64,000 bases of DNA from assembly GCF_024637375.1 (NCBI RefSeq), contig NZ_JAGXFK010000087.1, positions 35,366-99,365 of the forward strand. Direction: 5' to 3'. The stretch comes from Sediminimonas sp. (GTDB lineage Bacteria > Pseudomonadota > Alphaproteobacteria > Rhodobacterales > Rhodobacteraceae). The notes beneath the pieces are model-generated. The model was not told the origin of the DNA and did not search any database. It was given only the letters and a program-made list of their open reading frames with translations. Shown in pieces: positions 8,234 through 18,287 of this stretch. Made by a program: the position numbers and the translations under genes. Position 1 is the first letter of the stretch. Each line of letters starts with the position of its first letter.

Positions 8234-8956
8234 ATGGAGTTTCAAACCGCGTTGCGCGTGCTCTACCCGGCGCGATGCCTGTCCTGCGGCGTGCAGGTGG
8301 ACAGCGACTTCGGCCTATGCGGCGCGTGCTGGCGCGATACCCCCTTCGTCGGTGGACTGGTCTGCGACACCTGCGGCGTGCCGTTGCCCGGCGAGGCAGG
8401 CGAGGCGCCGGTTCTGTGCGACGATTGCATGGCCATGCCGCGCCCCTGGGCCCAGGGGCGCGCGGCGCTTCTTTACCGCGACAATGCCCGCAAGATGATC
8501 CTTGGGCTCAAACACGGCGACCGGCAGGATATCGCCCGCCCGGCAGCCCTGTGGATGGCCCGCGCGGCGCGGCCCATGCTTGCCCCCGACATGCTGATCG
8601 CGCCTGTGCCGCTGCACTGGACACGGATGCTCAGGCGACGTTTCAACCAGGCGGCACTGCTGGCGCATCACCTGGGCCGGCAGACCGGCCTGCCGGTGTG
8701 CCCCGATCTGCTGCACCGACGCCGCCGCACGCGGCCGTTGGAGGGCGTCGACCGCGCAGCGCGTTTCGGCCTGCTGGCCGACGCGATCACGGTTCACCCG
8801 CGCCGCGCCGCGCGCCTGCAGGGACGGCCGGTGCTGATCGTGGACGACGTAATGACCAGCGGCGCGACACTGGCTGCGGCCACCGATGCCTGCCTCGCGG
8901 GCGGGGCCGCGCACGTTTGCGTCATGACACTGGCGCGCGTTGCAAAGCATGCCTAA
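8234..8956 (+). CDS. comF: ComF-family phosphoribosyltransferase-like protein
   Basis: 240 residues. The N-terminal third holds four CxxC pairs (C15/C18, C29/C32, C44/C47, C62/C65), as in the double zinc-finger head of ComF. The C-terminal part has the PRTase loop VLIVDDVMTSGATL at about 200-213. ComF proteins support natural transformation in competent bacteria, but in many alphaproteobacteria the role is unclear; no other competence gene is nearby. AGGGGG at 8222-8227 precedes the ATG. The next gene is grxC, 36 bases downstream. Confidence 0.88.
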   Translation: MEFQTALRVLYPARCLSCGVQVDSDFGLCGACWRDTPFVGGLVCDTCGVPLPGEAGEAPVLCDDCMAMPRPWAQGRAALLYRDNARKMILGLKHGDRQDIARPAALWMARAARPMLAPDMLIAPVPLHWTRMLRRRFNQAALLAHHLGRQTGLPVCPDLLHRRRRTRPLEGVDRAARFGLLADAITVHPRRAARLQGRPVLIVDDVMTSGATLAAATDACLAGGAAHVCVMTLARVAKHA

Positions 8957-8992
8957 ATCCGCGACAAACACGGAAACGAAAGGAATTCACGT

Positions 8993-9250
8993 ATGCAACC
9001 GGTCGAGATTTACACATCGCCCCTGTGTGGCTTTTGCCATGCGGCCAAGCGGCTGCTGAAGCAGAAAGGCGTCAGCTATTCCGAGGTCAACGTCTGGGCC
9101 GACCCGGCGCGCAAGCCCGAGATGATCCAGCGTGCAAATGGCGGGCGGACGGTGCCACAGATCTTTGTTGGCGACACCCATGTGGGCGGCTGCGACGAGT
9201 TATATGCGCTGGAAAAGGCTGGCAAGCTCGACGCGCTGCTGGCCGGGTGA
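8993..9250 (+). CDS. grxC: Glutaredoxin 3 type, active site CGFC
   Basis: 85-residue dithiol glutaredoxin that reduces disulfides with glutathione. The active site is C12-G-F-C15 where CPYC is the common form. The cis-proline motif TVPQIF and the glutathione-binding GGCDEL are present. AAAGGA sits before the ATG. The stop codon is followed almost at once by the carbon-nitrogen hydrolase gene, so both are likely in one transcript with comF. Confidence 0.92.
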   Translation: MQPVEIYTSPLCGFCHAAKRLLKQKGVSYSEVNVWADPARKPEMIQRANGGRTVPQIFVGDTHVGGCDELYALEKAGKLDALLAG

Positions 9251-9255
9251 GCGGC

Positions 9256-10092
9256 ATGCGCGCGGCGCTGCTGCAACTCAATTCCGGCGACGACCCCGCC
9301 GAGAACCTGACCGCGACGCAGGCGCGGGTGCGGCAGGCGGCCGCGGGCGGCGCCGACCTGGTGCTGACGCCCGAGGTGACCAACTGCGTCTCGACCAGCC
9401 GCACCCGGCAGCACGAGGTGCTCAGCCCCGAGGATGACGATCCGACGCTGGCGGCGCTGCGCGACCAGGCCTGCGAACTGGGGCTGTGGCTGCTGATCGG
9501 ATCGCTGGCGCTGAAAACCGGCGACGACGACGGGCGTTTCGCCAACCGCTCGTTCCTGATCGGGCCGGACGGGGCCGTTCACGCGCGCTACGACAAGATT
9601 CACATGTTCGACGTGCAGGTCTCGGAAACCGAAACCTTCCGCGAATCGGCCGCGTTCCGGCCCGGCAACCGTGCCGTATGTGCCGACACGCCCTTTGCCC
9701 GGCTGGGGCTGAGCATCTGTTACGATGTCAGGTTTGCGTATCTTTACCGGCGGTTGGCCCATACCGGCGCGCAGGTGCTTACAGTGCCGGCGGCGTTCTC
9801 GCCGGTCACCGGCGCCGCACACTGGGAGGTGCTGCTGCGCGCCCGCGCGATCGAGACCGGCAGCTTCGTACTGGCCCCGGCGCAGACCGGGCGCCACAAA
9901 GCGACGCGAGGCAAGCCGCGCGAGACCCACGGGCACAGCCTGGCGGTGGCCCCATGGGGCGAGGTGCTGGCGGATGCCGGCACCGCACCGGGCGTCACAT
10001 TCGTTGATCTGGACATGCAAGACGTGGCACAAGCACGTAGGCGCGTTCCCGCGCTCGAGCATGATCGCGAATTCGATGGCCCGGATGGATGA
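9256..10092 (+). CDS. Carbon-nitrogen hydrolase (nitrilase superfamily, Nit-like)
   Basis: 278 residues with the complete nitrilase-superfamily triad: E40 in LVLTPEVTN, a lysine near 114 in YDKIHMFD, and the nucleophilic cysteine near 155 in SICYDVRF. The branch resembles Nit1/Nit2, which remove deaminated glutathione or omega-amides; the neighbouring glutaredoxin fits a glutathione link but does not prove it. ATG 9256 is chosen; a GTG at 9247 overlapping the grxC stop would add three residues. The 3' end overlaps the MarR gene by eight bases. Confidence 0.85.
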   Translation: MRAALLQLNSGDDPAENLTATQARVRQAAAGGADLVLTPEVTNCVSTSRTRQHEVLSPEDDDPTLAALRDQACELGLWLLIGSLALKTGDDDGRFANRSFLIGPDGAVHARYDKIHMFDVQVSETETFRESAAFRPGNRAVCADTPFARLGLSICYDVRFAYLYRRLAHTGAQVLTVPAAFSPVTGAAHWEVLLRARAIETGSFVLAPAQTGRHKATRGKPRETHGHSLAVAPWGEVLADAGTAPGVTFVDLDMQDVAQARRRVPALEHDREFDGPDG

Positions 10093-10525
10093 CCCCAGCA
10101 ATGCCCTTGCCGTTGCGCTGTTCAGTGAAATCCTGACGGCCGATCAACTGGTGCGCAACAGGTTGTCGCGCATCCTGCCCAAGGGCATGGAGATTTCGCA
10201 TTTCTCGGTGCTCAACCACCTTGCCCGGGCCGGAGTGGAACGCAGCCCCGCGCAACTGGCACGCAGCTTTCACGTCACCCGCGGTGCGATGACCAACACG
10301 CTGGGTAAGCTGGAATGGGCGGGCTATATCCACATCCGGCCCGACTGGGACGATGCGCGCCGCAAGATGGTCGCCATCAGCCCGGCCGGGCGGCGGGCGC
10401 GCGATTCGGCACTGGCGGCGATTTCACCCATGATCGGCGAATTGATCGCCGAACTGGGCGAAGACAAGGTGCGCGCCATGCTGCCGATTCTGCGCGAGCT
10501 GCGGCTCAAGCTCGAAGACGGCTGA
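10085..10525 (+). CDS. MarR-family transcriptional regulator
   Basis: 146 residues with a winged helix-turn-helix. Visible blocks are ISHFSVLNHLARAG, the recognition region LARSFHVTRGAMTNTLGKLEWAGYIHIRPDWDD split over the wing, and the basic DARRKMVAISPAGR hairpin. It is translated from an ATG overlapping the end of the hydrolase gene (an ATG three codons earlier is possible), so it is co-expressed with grxC and the hydrolase. Its ligand and targets are not evident. It converges with ubiG, 23 bases away. Confidence 0.85.
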   Translation: MDDPSNALAVALFSEILTADQLVRNRLSRILPKGMEISHFSVLNHLARAGVERSPAQLARSFHVTRGAMTNTLGKLEWAGYIHIRPDWDDARRKMVAISPAGRRARDSALAAISPMIGELIAELGEDKVRAMLPILRELRLKLEDG

Positions 10526-10548
10526 GTGCGCCGCTCAACCGGACCGTT

Positions 10549-11304
10549 TCACACTGTCACACTGGTGGTGACGTAGTTCACGCTCAGGTCTCGCGACGAG
10601 AGCCGCCATTGCCACGACACCGGGTTGAAGACGAACCCCTTGCGGTCGACCGGGTCGAACCCGGCCTCGCGCAGCAGGTCGTAAAGCTCGTCGGGGGTGA
10701 TGAATTTCGACCACTGGTGCGTGCCCCTGGGCAGCCAGCGCATGACGTGCTCGGCGCCCACGATGGCGATGGCAAAGCTTTTCGGGTTGCGGTTGATGGT
10801 CGAGCAAATGTGCAGCCCTCCGGGCCGCAGCAACTGCCGGCAGGCGGTCAGGTAGGCCAGCGGGTCGGCAACGTGTTCGACCACTTCCATGTTCAGCACC
10901 ACGTCAAACTGCTCGCCCGCCTCGGCCAGTGCCTCGGCGGTGGTGAAACGGTAGTCGATATCCAGCCCCGATTGCTGCGCGTGAAGTTGCGCGACCGGGA
11001 TGTTGCGCTCGGCCGCGTCGGCGCCCACGACCTCGGCGCCAAGCCGCGCCATGGGTTCCGACAACAGCCCGCCGCCGCACCCGATATCGAGCAGGCGCAA
11101 GCCGGCAAAGGGCTGCGCGCCGCTCAGATCCCGATCGAATTCCGCCGCGATTTGCCCGGTGATATAGTCGAGTCGGCACGGATTGAGCATGTGCAGCGGC
11201 TTGAACTTTCCGTTCGGATCCCACCACTCGGCGGCCATGGCCTCGAACTTGGCAACTTCGGACGAATCGATGGTGCTGTGACCGGCTTGCATTCTGCTCT
11301 CCAT
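10549..11304 (-). CDS. ubiG: Ubiquinone O-methyltransferase UbiG
   Basis: Carries out both O-methylations of ubiquinone synthesis. 251 residues. SAM motif I is [16 protein letters not shown] at about 71-86, followed by [12 protein letters not shown]. Family blocks [11 protein letters not shown] and the late [12 protein letters not shown] are present. The gene converges with the MarR gene and is divergent from the proline iminopeptidase gene (38-base gap). Identification is firm. Confidence 0.95.
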   Translation of the reverse strand: MESRMQAGHSTIDSSEVAKFEAMAAEWWDPNGKFKPLHMLNPCRLDYITGQIAAEFDRDLSGAQPFAGLRLLDIGCGGGLLSEPMARLGAEVVGADAAERNIPVAQLHAQQSGLDIDYRFTTAEALAEAGEQFDVVLNMEVVEHVADPLAYLTACRQLLRPGGLHICSTINRNPKSFAIAIVGAEHVMRWLPRGTHQWSKFITPDELYDLLREAGFDPVDRKGFVFNPVSWQWRLSSRDLSVNYVTTSVTV

Positions 11305-11342
11305 GTGCTCTTTTGAGTGCCCGTGGTTGATATAGGACTATC

Positions 11343-12314
11343 ATGGACAAATTCCCGAGCCAAAAGAGCGCACATGCTTACCTGCATCCACCGCGCGAGC
11401 CGTTCGATCAGCGGATGATCGACGTCGGCGATGGCCACAGGATCTATGTCGAGCAATCCGGCAACCCCGGCGGCCGCCCCGTCGTGGTGCTGCATGGCGG
11501 GCCGGGCGGTGGCTGCAGCCCGGCGATGCGGCGCTATTTCGATGCCCGGGCCTACCGCGTGATCCTGTTCGACCAGCGCGGGTGCGGCCGGTCACAGCCG
11601 CATGCCAGCGTCGAGGCGAACACGACCTGGCACCTGGTCGCCGATATCGAACGAATCCGCACCGAACTGGAGATCGACCGCTGGACTGTTTTCGGCGGCA
11701 GTTGGGGGGCGACACTGGCGCTGATCTATGCCCAGGCCCATCCCGACTCGGTCGCGCGGCTGATCCTGCGCGGGGTGTTCCTGGCCACCGAAGCAGAATT
11801 GCAATGGTTCTACGGTGGCGGCGCCGGGCGGTTCTGGCCCGAAGTCTGGGAAAGGTTCGTCGGCCTGATTCCCGAGGACGAACGCGACGACCTGATCGCG
11901 GCTTATCACAAGCGCCTGTTCGCGCCCGATCTGCGCGTGCAGACGGAACATGCCAAGGCCTGGACAGCCTGGGAAAACGCGCTCGCCTCGGTTGCTTCGA
12001 CCGGGGCCGGGGGCGATACGCCCGACCATTACTCGCGCGCCTTCGCGCGGCTGGAAAACCACTATTTCACCAACCGCGTGTTTCTCGACCGCGACGGGCA
12101 GATCCTCGACGACATCGGCCTTATCGCGCATATTCCCGGGATCATCGTCCAGGGCCGCTATGACATGATCTGCCCGCCGCATTCGGCCTGGTCGCTGGCG
12201 CAACGCTGGCCCGAGGCCGATCTGCGCATGATCCGCAACGCCGGGCACGCCCTGTCGGAGCCGGGCATCAGCGCCGAACTTGTCCGCGTCATGGACCGCA
12301 TCGCCGAGGCGTAG
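11343..12314 (+). CDS. pip: Proline iminopeptidase (alpha/beta hydrolase, S33)
   Basis: 323 residues; releases N-terminal proline from peptides. The oxyanion-hole motif HGGPGGG lies near residue 50, the nucleophile elbow is GGSWGATLA near 117-125, the acid is in GRYDMICPP and the histidine in NAGHALSE near the end. The opening block HPPREPFDQRMIDVG is typical of the family. Length and motif order match PepIP. Cytosolic: no signal peptide is visible. Confidence 0.9.
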   Translation: MDKFPSQKSAHAYLHPPREPFDQRMIDVGDGHRIYVEQSGNPGGRPVVVLHGGPGGGCSPAMRRYFDARAYRVILFDQRGCGRSQPHASVEANTTWHLVADIERIRTELEIDRWTVFGGSWGATLALIYAQAHPDSVARLILRGVFLATEAELQWFYGGGAGRFWPEVWERFVGLIPEDERDDLIAAYHKRLFAPDLRVQTEHAKAWTAWENALASVASTGAGGDTPDHYSRAFARLENHYFTNRVFLDRDGQILDDIGLIAHIPGIIVQGRYDMICPPHSAWSLAQRWPEADLRMIRNAGHALSEPGISAELVRVMDRIAEA

Positions 12315-12335
12315 GCGCGCGCCATAGATTGCCCC

Positions 12336-12364
12336 TTGCGGTTTCGTATATCGAGGCGTATATG
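12336..12364 (+). promoter_or_regulatory. Predicted promoter of the rimP-nusA-infB operon
   Basis: TTGCGG at 12336-12341 and TATATG at 12359-12364 with a 17-base spacer. Transcription would begin near 12371, giving a leader of about 98 bases before rimP. Confidence 0.6.
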
Positions 12365-12370
12365 GCATCC

Positions 12371-12468
12371 AAATGCGGCGCGTCGGGGGTCCAAACCCAC
12401 GCCCCACCGGGAACGAACGACGGGCCGCAGCGCCCGTTTTTTTGTGCCCGAAAGGCAGGTCTGTCCGC
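12371..12468 (+). promoter_or_regulatory. Structured rimP leader RNA with internal terminator hairpin
   Basis: The inferred untranslated leader folds into two local hairpins. The first pairs GCGT (12380-12383) plus GGGT with ACCC plus ACGC (to 12402). The second pairs ACGGGC (12420-12425) with GCCCGT (12432-12437) around CGCAGC and runs into seven T residues (12437-12443), the form of an intrinsic terminator. Since it lies between a good promoter and the ribosome site of rimP, it could act as an attenuator; alternatively it simply ends transcripts of pip. Confidence 0.5.
12420..12443 (+). terminator. Terminator-type hairpin in the rimP leader
   Basis: A six-base-pair GC-rich stem with a six-base loop is followed by seven T residues. 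It serves either as the end of the pip transcript or as an attenuator of rimP-nusA-ylxR-infB. Confidence 0.65.
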
Positions 12469-13044
12469 ATGACCAACGACCTGATCGCCAAAGCCGCCAT
12501 GGATCGCAGGCTGGCCGAGATCGTCACCCCCGTGATCGAGGACATGGGGTTCGAACTGGTGCGCGTGCGCCTGATGAGCGGCAAGAAAACCACGCTGCAA
12601 ATCATGGCCGATCGTCCCGAGGGCGGCATCGAGGTGGACGATTGCGCCGAGATCAGCACCGCGCTGAACGCGATTCTGGATGTCGAAGACCCGATCCTCG
12701 ACGAATACACGCTCGAAGTGTCCAGCCCCGGTATCGACCGCCCCCTGACCCGGATGAAGGACTTCGAAGCCTTCGAGGGCTACGAGGCCAAACTGGAAAC
12801 GACCGAACTGATCGACGGGCGCCGCCGCTTCAAGGGCATGCTCGCGGGCACCGAGGGCGATGAAGTTCTGATCAACCTGCCCGAAGGCACCGTGGGGCTG
12901 CAATTCGACTGGCTGTCGGATGCCAAGCTGGTGCTGACCGACGATCTTATCCGCGACATGCTGAAAAGCCGCAAGGATTCCGGCACCCTGAACGAAACCG
13001 CTTTCGACGAAATCGAGACCGACACCCGGTCTGAGGAGGACTGA
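12469..13044 (+). CDS. rimP: Ribosome maturation factor RimP
   Basis: 191 residues; binds the 30S subunit and aids its maturation. The N-terminal alpha/beta domain reads [17 protein letters not shown] and the central block [13 protein letters not shown]...[14 protein letters not shown] is diagnostic. The C-terminal SH3-like part ends in an acidic tail. The ATG at 12469 matches the family start. It is the first gene of the conserved operon and stops four bases before nusA. Confidence 0.95.
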   Translation: MTNDLIAKAAMDRRLAEIVTPVIEDMGFELVRVRLMSGKKTTLQIMADRPEGGIEVDDCAEISTALNAILDVEDPILDEYTLEVSSPGIDRPLTRMKDFEAFEGYEAKLETTELIDGRRRFKGMLAGTEGDEVLINLPEGTVGLQFDWLSDAKLVLTDDLIRDMLKSRKDSGTLNETAFDEIETDTRSEED

Positions 13045-13048
13045 ACCC

Positions 13049-14677
13049 ATGGCGATCACGTCTGCCAACCAGCTTGAACTGCTGCAAACCGCCGAGGCCG
13101 TGGCCCGCGAAAAGATGATCGACCCCGCGCTGGTGGTGGAAGCGATGGAAGAGTCCCTCGCCCGCGCCGCCAAGAGCCGCTACGGCAGCGAGATGGACAT
13201 CCGCGTGGAGATAGACCGCAAGACCGGACGCGCCACATTCACCCGCGTGCGCACCGTGGTCGAGGATGACGAACTGGAAAACTACCAGGCCGAGATGACC
13301 GTCGAACAGGCCCGCCAGTACATGGACGACCCCAAGGTCGGCGACACCTATGTCGAGGAGGTCCCCCCCGTCGAGATGGGCCGCATCGCCGCGCAAAGCG
13401 CCAAGCAGGTGATCCTGCAAAAGGTGCGCGAAGCCGAACGCGACCGCCAGTACGAGGAATTCAAGGACCGCATCGGCACCATCATCAACGGGCTGGTCAA
13501 GCGCGAGGAATACGGCAACGTCATCGTCGACGTGGGCCGCGGAGAGGCGATCCTGCGCCGCAACGAGAAGATCGGCCGCGAATCCTATCGCCCCAACGAC
13601 CGCATCCGCGCCTATATCAAGGACGTGCGCCGCGAAACGCGCGGCCCGCAGATATTCCTGTCGCGCACCGATCCGCAGTTCATGGCGGAACTGTTCAAGA
13701 TGGAGGTGCCGGAAATCTACGATGGCATCATCGAGATCAAGGCGGTCGCGCGCGACCCCGGCTCGCGCGCAAAGATCGGCGTGATCTCTTACGATAGCGG
13801 GATCGACCCGGTCGGCGCCTGCGTGGGCATGCGCGGCAGCCGCGTGCAGGCGGTCGTCAACGAATTGCAGGGCGAGAAGATCGACATCATCCCGTGGAAC
13901 GAGGACCAGGCGACCTTCCTCGTCAACGCGCTGCAACCCGCCGAGGTCAGCAAGGTGGTCATCGACGAGGATGCCGGCCAGATCGAAGTGGTCGTACCCG
14001 ACGAGCAGCTCAGTCTCGCCATCGGCCGGCGCGGCCAGAACGTGCGGCTGGCCAGCCAGTTGACCGGGCTGGACATCGACATCATGACCGAGGCCGAGGA
14101 CAGCGAACGCCGCCAGAAGGAATTCGAAACGCGCACCCAGCTGTTCATGGACACGCTGGACCTCGACGAGTTCTTTGCCCAGCTTCTGGTGTCCGAGGGG
14201 TTCAGCTCGCTCGAAGAGGTGGCCTATGTCGAACGCGACGAACTGCTTGTGATCGACGGCATCGACGAGGACACAGCCGACGAGCTTCAGGCCCGCGCGC
14301 GCGACAATCTCGAAGCGCAGGCCAAGGCGGCGCTGGATCGTGCCCGCGAAATGGGGGTCGAGGACAGCCTGGTTGACTTTGAGGGCCTGACACCCCAGAT
14401 GGTCGAGGCGCTGGCCGAGGACGGCATCAAGACGCTGGAAGATTTCGCAACCTGCGCCGACTGGGAACTGGCCGGCGGCTGGACGACCATCGACGGCGAG
14501 CGCGTCAAGGACGAGGGCCTTCTGGAAAAATTCGACGTCTCGCTCGCCGAGGCGCAGAACATGGTCATGACGGCACGCGTAATGCTGGGCTGGGTCGACC
14601 CCGATGACCTGGTCGGCGGCGCCAATGAGGACGTCGAAGCAGACGCGGAAGACGCCGAAACCGGGGCCGGGGCCTGA
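13049..14677 (+). CDS. nusA: Transcription termination/antitermination factor NusA
   Basis: 542 residues. In order: the N-terminal RNA-polymerase-binding domain (about 1-130), an S1 domain (the [20 protein letters not shown] region), two KH domains ([11 protein letters not shown], then [18 protein letters not shown] and [14 protein letters not shown]), and two C-terminal acidic repeats with helix-hairpin-helix character ([18 protein letters not shown] and the [16 protein letters not shown] repeat). This is the long form with C-terminal extensions, usual in alphaproteobacteria. Confidence 0.96.
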   Translation: MAITSANQLELLQTAEAVAREKMIDPALVVEAMEESLARAAKSRYGSEMDIRVEIDRKTGRATFTRVRTVVEDDELENYQAEMTVEQARQYMDDPKVGDTYVEEVPPVEMGRIAAQSAKQVILQKVREAERDRQYEEFKDRIGTIINGLVKREEYGNVIVDVGRGEAILRRNEKIGRESYRPNDRIRAYIKDVRRETRGPQIFLSRTDPQFMAELFKMEVPEIYDGIIEIKAVARDPGSRAKIGVISYDSGIDPVGACVGMRGSRVQAVVNELQGEKIDIIPWNEDQATFLVNALQPAEVSKVVIDEDAGQIEVVVPDEQLSLAIGRRGQNVRLASQLTGLDIDIMTEAEDSERRQKEFETRTQLFMDTLDLDEFFAQLLVSEGFSSLEEVAYVERDELLVIDGIDEDTADELQARARDNLEAQAKAALDRAREMGVEDSLVDFEGLTPQMVEALAEDGIKTLEDFATCADWELAGGWTTIDGERVKDEGLLEKFDVSLAEAQNMVMTARVMLGWVDPDDLVGGANEDVEADAEDAETGAGA

Positions 14678-14699
14678 CCCGGATCGGCAGGAGAACTGG

Positions 14700-15335
14700 A
14701 TGGCGCGCACAGAGCGAAGCGGAAATGAAGCCGGCGATGGCCCCGAGCGGAAATGCATCGCAACGGGCGAGGTGTTGCCGACATCGGCCCTGATCCGCTT
14801 CGTCGTCTCACCCGACGGTGAGGTGGCGCCCGACCTGTTGGGTAAACTGCCGGGACGTGGTATCTGGGTGACGGCGCGGCGCGCCGCGCTCGAACGCGCC
14901 GCCGGCAAGAACCTTTTCGCCCGCGCCGCCAAGCAGCCGGTGCGGGTGCCCGACGACCTGGCAGACAGGGTCGAGGCGCTGTTGGCGCGGCGCGTGGTGG
15001 ATTTGATAAGCTTGGCCCGAAAAGGCGGCGCGGCCGTCGCGGGCTACGAGAAGGTCAAGGATTGGCTCGCCAAGGAACAGGCGACGGTATTGATCCAGGC
15101 CAGCGACGGGTCGGAGCGCGGCAAGTCGAAACTGAGCACGCCGCACCGCGGTGATTTTATCGGCTGGCTGACGGCAGACGAGCTGGGTTCGGCCTTCGGG
15201 CGACAAACTGTAATACATGCAGCGCTTGGCGCTGGAGGTTTGTCCGCGCGTGTTGTAGAGGAGGCGGCAAGACTGAAGGGTCTGCGCGTCTCGGACGGCG
15301 CGAAGGCCGCCGGAAAGGATAGAAGAGCCATATGA
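14700..15335 (+). CDS. ylxR: YlxR (DUF448) plus L7Ae-like RNA-binding protein
   Basis: 211 residues. The N-terminal DUF448 domain has [12 protein letters not shown] and [14 protein letters not shown], forming a basic RNA-binding surface. The second half ([20 protein letters not shown]) resembles an L7Ae/L30e fold, a fusion common in alphaproteobacteria. AGGAG lies seven bases before the ATG. It overlaps the infB start by four bases (ATGA). YlxR binds RNase P RNA or acts on transcription in other bacteria; its role here is unknown. Confidence 0.9.
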   Translation: MARTERSGNEAGDGPERKCIATGEVLPTSALIRFVVSPDGEVAPDLLGKLPGRGIWVTARRAALERAAGKNLFARAAKQPVRVPDDLADRVEALLARRVVDLISLARKGGAAVAGYEKVKDWLAKEQATVLIQASDGSERGKSKLSTPHRGDFIGWLTADELGSAFGRQTVIHAALGAGGLSARVVEEAARLKGLRVSDGAKAAGKDRRAI

Positions 15336-17833
15336 GCGACAACGACGGCAAGAAGACTTTGGGTGTACGTGGCGGGCCCCGTTCGGGGAACGTGAAGCAG
15401 AGCTTCAGCCACGGCCGGACCAAGAACGTCGTGGTGGAAACCAAGCGCAAGCGCGTTGTGGTTCCCAAGCCGGGGGCGGGCAAGTCCGCCGGGTCGGACG
15501 CGCAGGGCAGCAAACCCGCACAGGGCGACCCCAAGAAGCGGCCCGGCGGGATCTCCGATTCCGAAATGGAACGCCGGCTGAAGGCGTTGCAAGCTGCCAA
15601 GGCGCGCGAAGCCGGCGAGGCCGAGAAGCGCGCCGAGGACGAGCGCGCGCGCGAGGAAGAGCGCCAGCGTCGCCGCGAGGAGGCGGAGACGAAGGAGCGC
15701 GAGGAACGCGAGCGCGAAGATGCGCTCAAGGCCAAGGTCGAGGAAGAGGCGCGCGCCAAACGCGAGTCGGAAGAGGCCGAGAAGAAGGCCACCGCCCCCG
15801 CGCAGCCCGCCCCCGAAGACGTGCCGGCGCCGGCGCGCGGCGGCGGCAAGCCCGCCCCGGCGCAAGCCCGCAAGAAGGAACGCCCACAGGACGAACGCCC
15901 CGCCCGTGGCAAGGGCAAGGGCGACGACAGCCGCCGCGCGGGCAAGCTGACGCTCAACCAGGCGCTTTCGGGCGGCGAAGGTGGCCGGCAGAAATCCATG
16001 GCGGCGATGAAGCGCAAGCAGGAACGCGCCCGTCAGAAGGCCATGGGCCAGAATGTCGAACGCGAAAAGGTCGTGCGCGAGGTGCAGGTACCCGAACAGA
16101 TCGTGGTGTCGGAACTGGCCAACCGCATGGCCGAGCGCGTGGCCGATGTCGTCAAGGCGCTGATGCAGAACGACATGATGGTCACCCAGAACCAGACCAT
16201 CGACGCTGATATCGCCGAACTGATTGTCGAGGAATTCGGCCACCGCGTACAGCGCGTGTCCGATGCCGATGTCGAAGATGTCATCGACGCGATCGAAGAC
16301 AAGGACGAAGACCTCAAGCCGCGCCCGCCGGTGATTACCATCATGGGCCATGTCGATCACGGCAAGACGTCGCTTCTGGATGCGATTCGCGATGCCAAGG
16401 TTGTCTCGGGCGAGGCCGGCGGCATTACCCAGCATATCGGCGCCTACCAGGTGACGACCGACAGCGGCGCGCCGCTTACATTCCTCGATACGCCGGGCCA
16501 CGCGGCGTTCACCTCGATGCGCTCGCGTGGCGCGCAGGTGACCGATATCGTCGTGCTGGTGGTCGCCGCAGATGACGCGGTGATGCCGCAGACCATCGAG
16601 GCGATCAACCACGCCAAGGCCGCCGAAGTTCCGATGATCGTCGCGATCAACAAGGTCGACCTGCCAGCCGCCGACCCCGATCAGGTGCGCTCGGATCTGT
16701 TGCGTCACGAAGTGGTCGTCGAGGCGATGTCGGGCGACGTGCAGGATGTGGAGGTCAGTGCCATAAGCGGGCAGGGGCTTGACGAGTTGCTAGAAGCCAT
16801 CGCGCTTCAGGCCGAGATTCTTGAACTCAAGGCCAACCCCGACCGCGCCGCCGAAGGCGCCGTGATCGAGGCCAAACTGGATGTCGGCCGCGGCCCTGTC
16901 GCCACGGTTCTTGTTCAGAAGGGCACACTGCGCCGGGGCGATATCTTCGTCGCAGGCGAACAGTGGGGCAAGGTGCGCGCCCTCATCAACGATCACGGTG
17001 ACCGAGTGAACGAGGCCGGGCCGTCGGTGCCGGTCGAGGTGCTTGGCCTCAACGGCACGCCCGAAGCGGGCGATGTGCTCAACGTGGTCGAAACCGAAGC
17101 GCAAGCGCGCGAAATCGCCGAATACCGCCAGGAAAAGGCCAAGGAAAAGCGCTCCACCGCGGGGGCCGGCACGTCGCTCGAACAGCTCATGGCCAAGGCC
17201 AAGGAAGACGAGAACGTCAAGGAATTGCCGATTCTGGTCAAGGCCGACGTGCAGGGCTCGGCCGAAGCGATCGTTCAGGCGATGGAAAAGATCGGCAACG
17301 ACGAGGTGCGCGTGCGCGTGCTGCACTCGGGCGTCGGCGCGATCACCGAATCCGACATCGGCCTGGCCGAAGCATCGGGCGCGCCGGTCTTCGGGTTCAA
17401 CGTGCGGGCCAACGCGCCGGCGCGCAACAGCGCCAACCAGAAGGGCGTCGAGATCCGTTACTACTCGGTGATTTACGACCTCGTCGATGACGTGAAAGCG
17501 GCAGCAAGCGGCCTGCTCAGCAACGAGATCCGCGAGCGGTTCATCGGCTATGCCGAGATCCGCGAGGTCTTCAAGGTCACCGGCGTCGGCAAGGTGGCCG
17601 GCTGCCTGGTCACCGAAGGCATCGCGCGCCGCTCGGCCGGCGTGCGCCTGCTGCGCGACGACGTGGTGATCCACGAAGGCACGCTGAAAACGCTGAAACG
17701 CTTCAAGGACGACGTTAACGAGGTTCAGTCTGGTCAGGAATGCGGGATGGCGTTCGAGAAATACGACGACATCCGCCCCGGCGACGTGATCGAGATTTTC
17801 GAACGCGAGGAAGTCGAGCGCAAGCTCGCCTGA
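15332..17833 (+). CDS. infB: Translation initiation factor IF-2
   Basis: 833 residues. A long N-terminal low-complexity region rich in Lys, Glu and Arg (about 60-230) precedes the G domain. G1 is GHVDHGKTS near 339, G3 DTPGHAAF and G4 NKVD. Domains II-IV follow, including the [12 protein letters not shown] segment and the C-terminal fMet-tRNA-binding [13 protein letters not shown]...VIHEG region. It ends the rimP operon and is followed by a strong terminator. Confidence 0.97.
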   Translation: MSDNDGKKTLGVRGGPRSGNVKQSFSHGRTKNVVVETKRKRVVVPKPGAGKSAGSDAQGSKPAQGDPKKRPGGISDSEMERRLKALQAAKAREAGEAEKRAEDERAREEERQRRREEAETKEREEREREDALKAKVEEEARAKRESEEAEKKATAPAQPAPEDVPAPARGGGKPAPAQARKKERPQDERPARGKGKGDDSRRAGKLTLNQALSGGEGGRQKSMAAMKRKQERARQKAMGQNVEREKVVREVQVPEQIVVSELANRMAERVADVVKALMQNDMMVTQNQTIDADIAELIVEEFGHRVQRVSDADVEDVIDAIEDKDEDLKPRPPVITIMGHVDHGKTSLLDAIRDAKVVSGEAGGITQHIGAYQVTTDSGAPLTFLDTPGHAAFTSMRSRGAQVTDIVVLVVAADDAVMPQTIEAINHAKAAEVPMIVAINKVDLPAADPDQVRSDLLRHEVVVEAMSGDVQDVEVSAISGQGLDELLEAIALQAEILELKANPDRAAEGAVIEAKLDVGRGPVATVLVQKGTLRRGDIFVAGEQWGKVRALINDHGDRVNEAGPSVPVEVLGLNGTPEAGDVLNVVETEAQAREIAEYRQEKAKEKRSTAGAGTSLEQLMAKAKEDENVKELPILVKADVQGSAEAIVQAMEKIGNDEVRVRVLHSGVGAITESDIGLAEASGAPVFGFNVRANAPARNSANQKGVEIRYYSVIYDLVDDVKAAASGLLSNEIRERFIGYAEIREVFKVTGVGKVAGCLVTEGIARRSAGVRLLRDDVVIHEGTLKTLKRFKDDVNEVQSGQECGMAFEKYDDIRPGDVIEIFEREEVERKLA

Positions 17834-17856
17834 TCCAAAGCGAATGCGATCATGCG

Positions 17857-17883
17857 AAAAGGGCCGCTATTGCGGCCCTTTTT
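17857..17883 (+). terminator. Intrinsic terminator of the rimP-infB operon
   Basis: Perfect 11-bp stem (17857-17867 with 17872-17882) around the loop TATT, with A residues before and T residues after. Because the stem is flanked by A on one side and T on the other it can work in both directions and also insulates mutT, which ends six bases away. Confidence 0.92.
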
Positions 17884-17888
17884 CGTGG

Positions 17889-18287
17889 TCAAAGCCAGTC
17901 GCGCAGGATCGGGACCAGTGGGATATCCGCGGGCGGCATGGGGTAGTCGCGCAAGGCATCCGCGCGCACCCATTTGAGTGCCTGCTTTTCCTGCGGGGCC
18001 GGTATGCCCTGCCATTTGCGGCAGGCGAACAGCGGCATCAACAGGTGGAAATCGTCGTAGCCGTGGCTGGCAAAGGTCAGCGGCGCGAGGCAGCTTTCCC
18101 AGGTGTCGATGGCCAGCTCCTCGCGGAGTTCGCGAATCAGGGCTGTTTCGGGTGTCTCGCCCGGCTCGACCTTGCCGCCGGGAAATTCCCACAGGCCGGC
18201 CATCGCCTTGCCCTCGGGGCGCTGCGTCAGCAGGACACGCCCGTCGCGGTCGATCAGGGCCACGGCCGAAACAAGAACGATTTTCAC
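17889..18287 (-). CDS. mutT: 8-oxo-dGTP diphosphatase MutT
   Basis: 132 residues; removes oxidised dGTP from the nucleotide pool. A textbook Nudix box is present (GGKVEPGETPETALIRELRE and EL, about 38-60). GLWEFPGGK preceding it is characteristic of MutT. The start is a GTG at 18287 that overlaps the argJ stop (GTGA), so its translation is probably coupled to argJ. Confidence 0.92.
   Translation of the reverse strand: MKIVLVSAVALIDRDGRVLLTQRPEGKAMAGLWEFPGGKVEPGETPETALIRELREELAIDTWESCLAPLTFASHGYDDFHLLMPLFACRKWQGIPAPQEKQALKWVRADALRDYPMPPADIPLVPILRDWL

Noticed and set aside
12361..12468. A tRNA or known riboswitch before rimP
   Set aside because: No T-arm GTTCGA motif and no cloverleaf; the hairpins fit a terminator-containing leader better.
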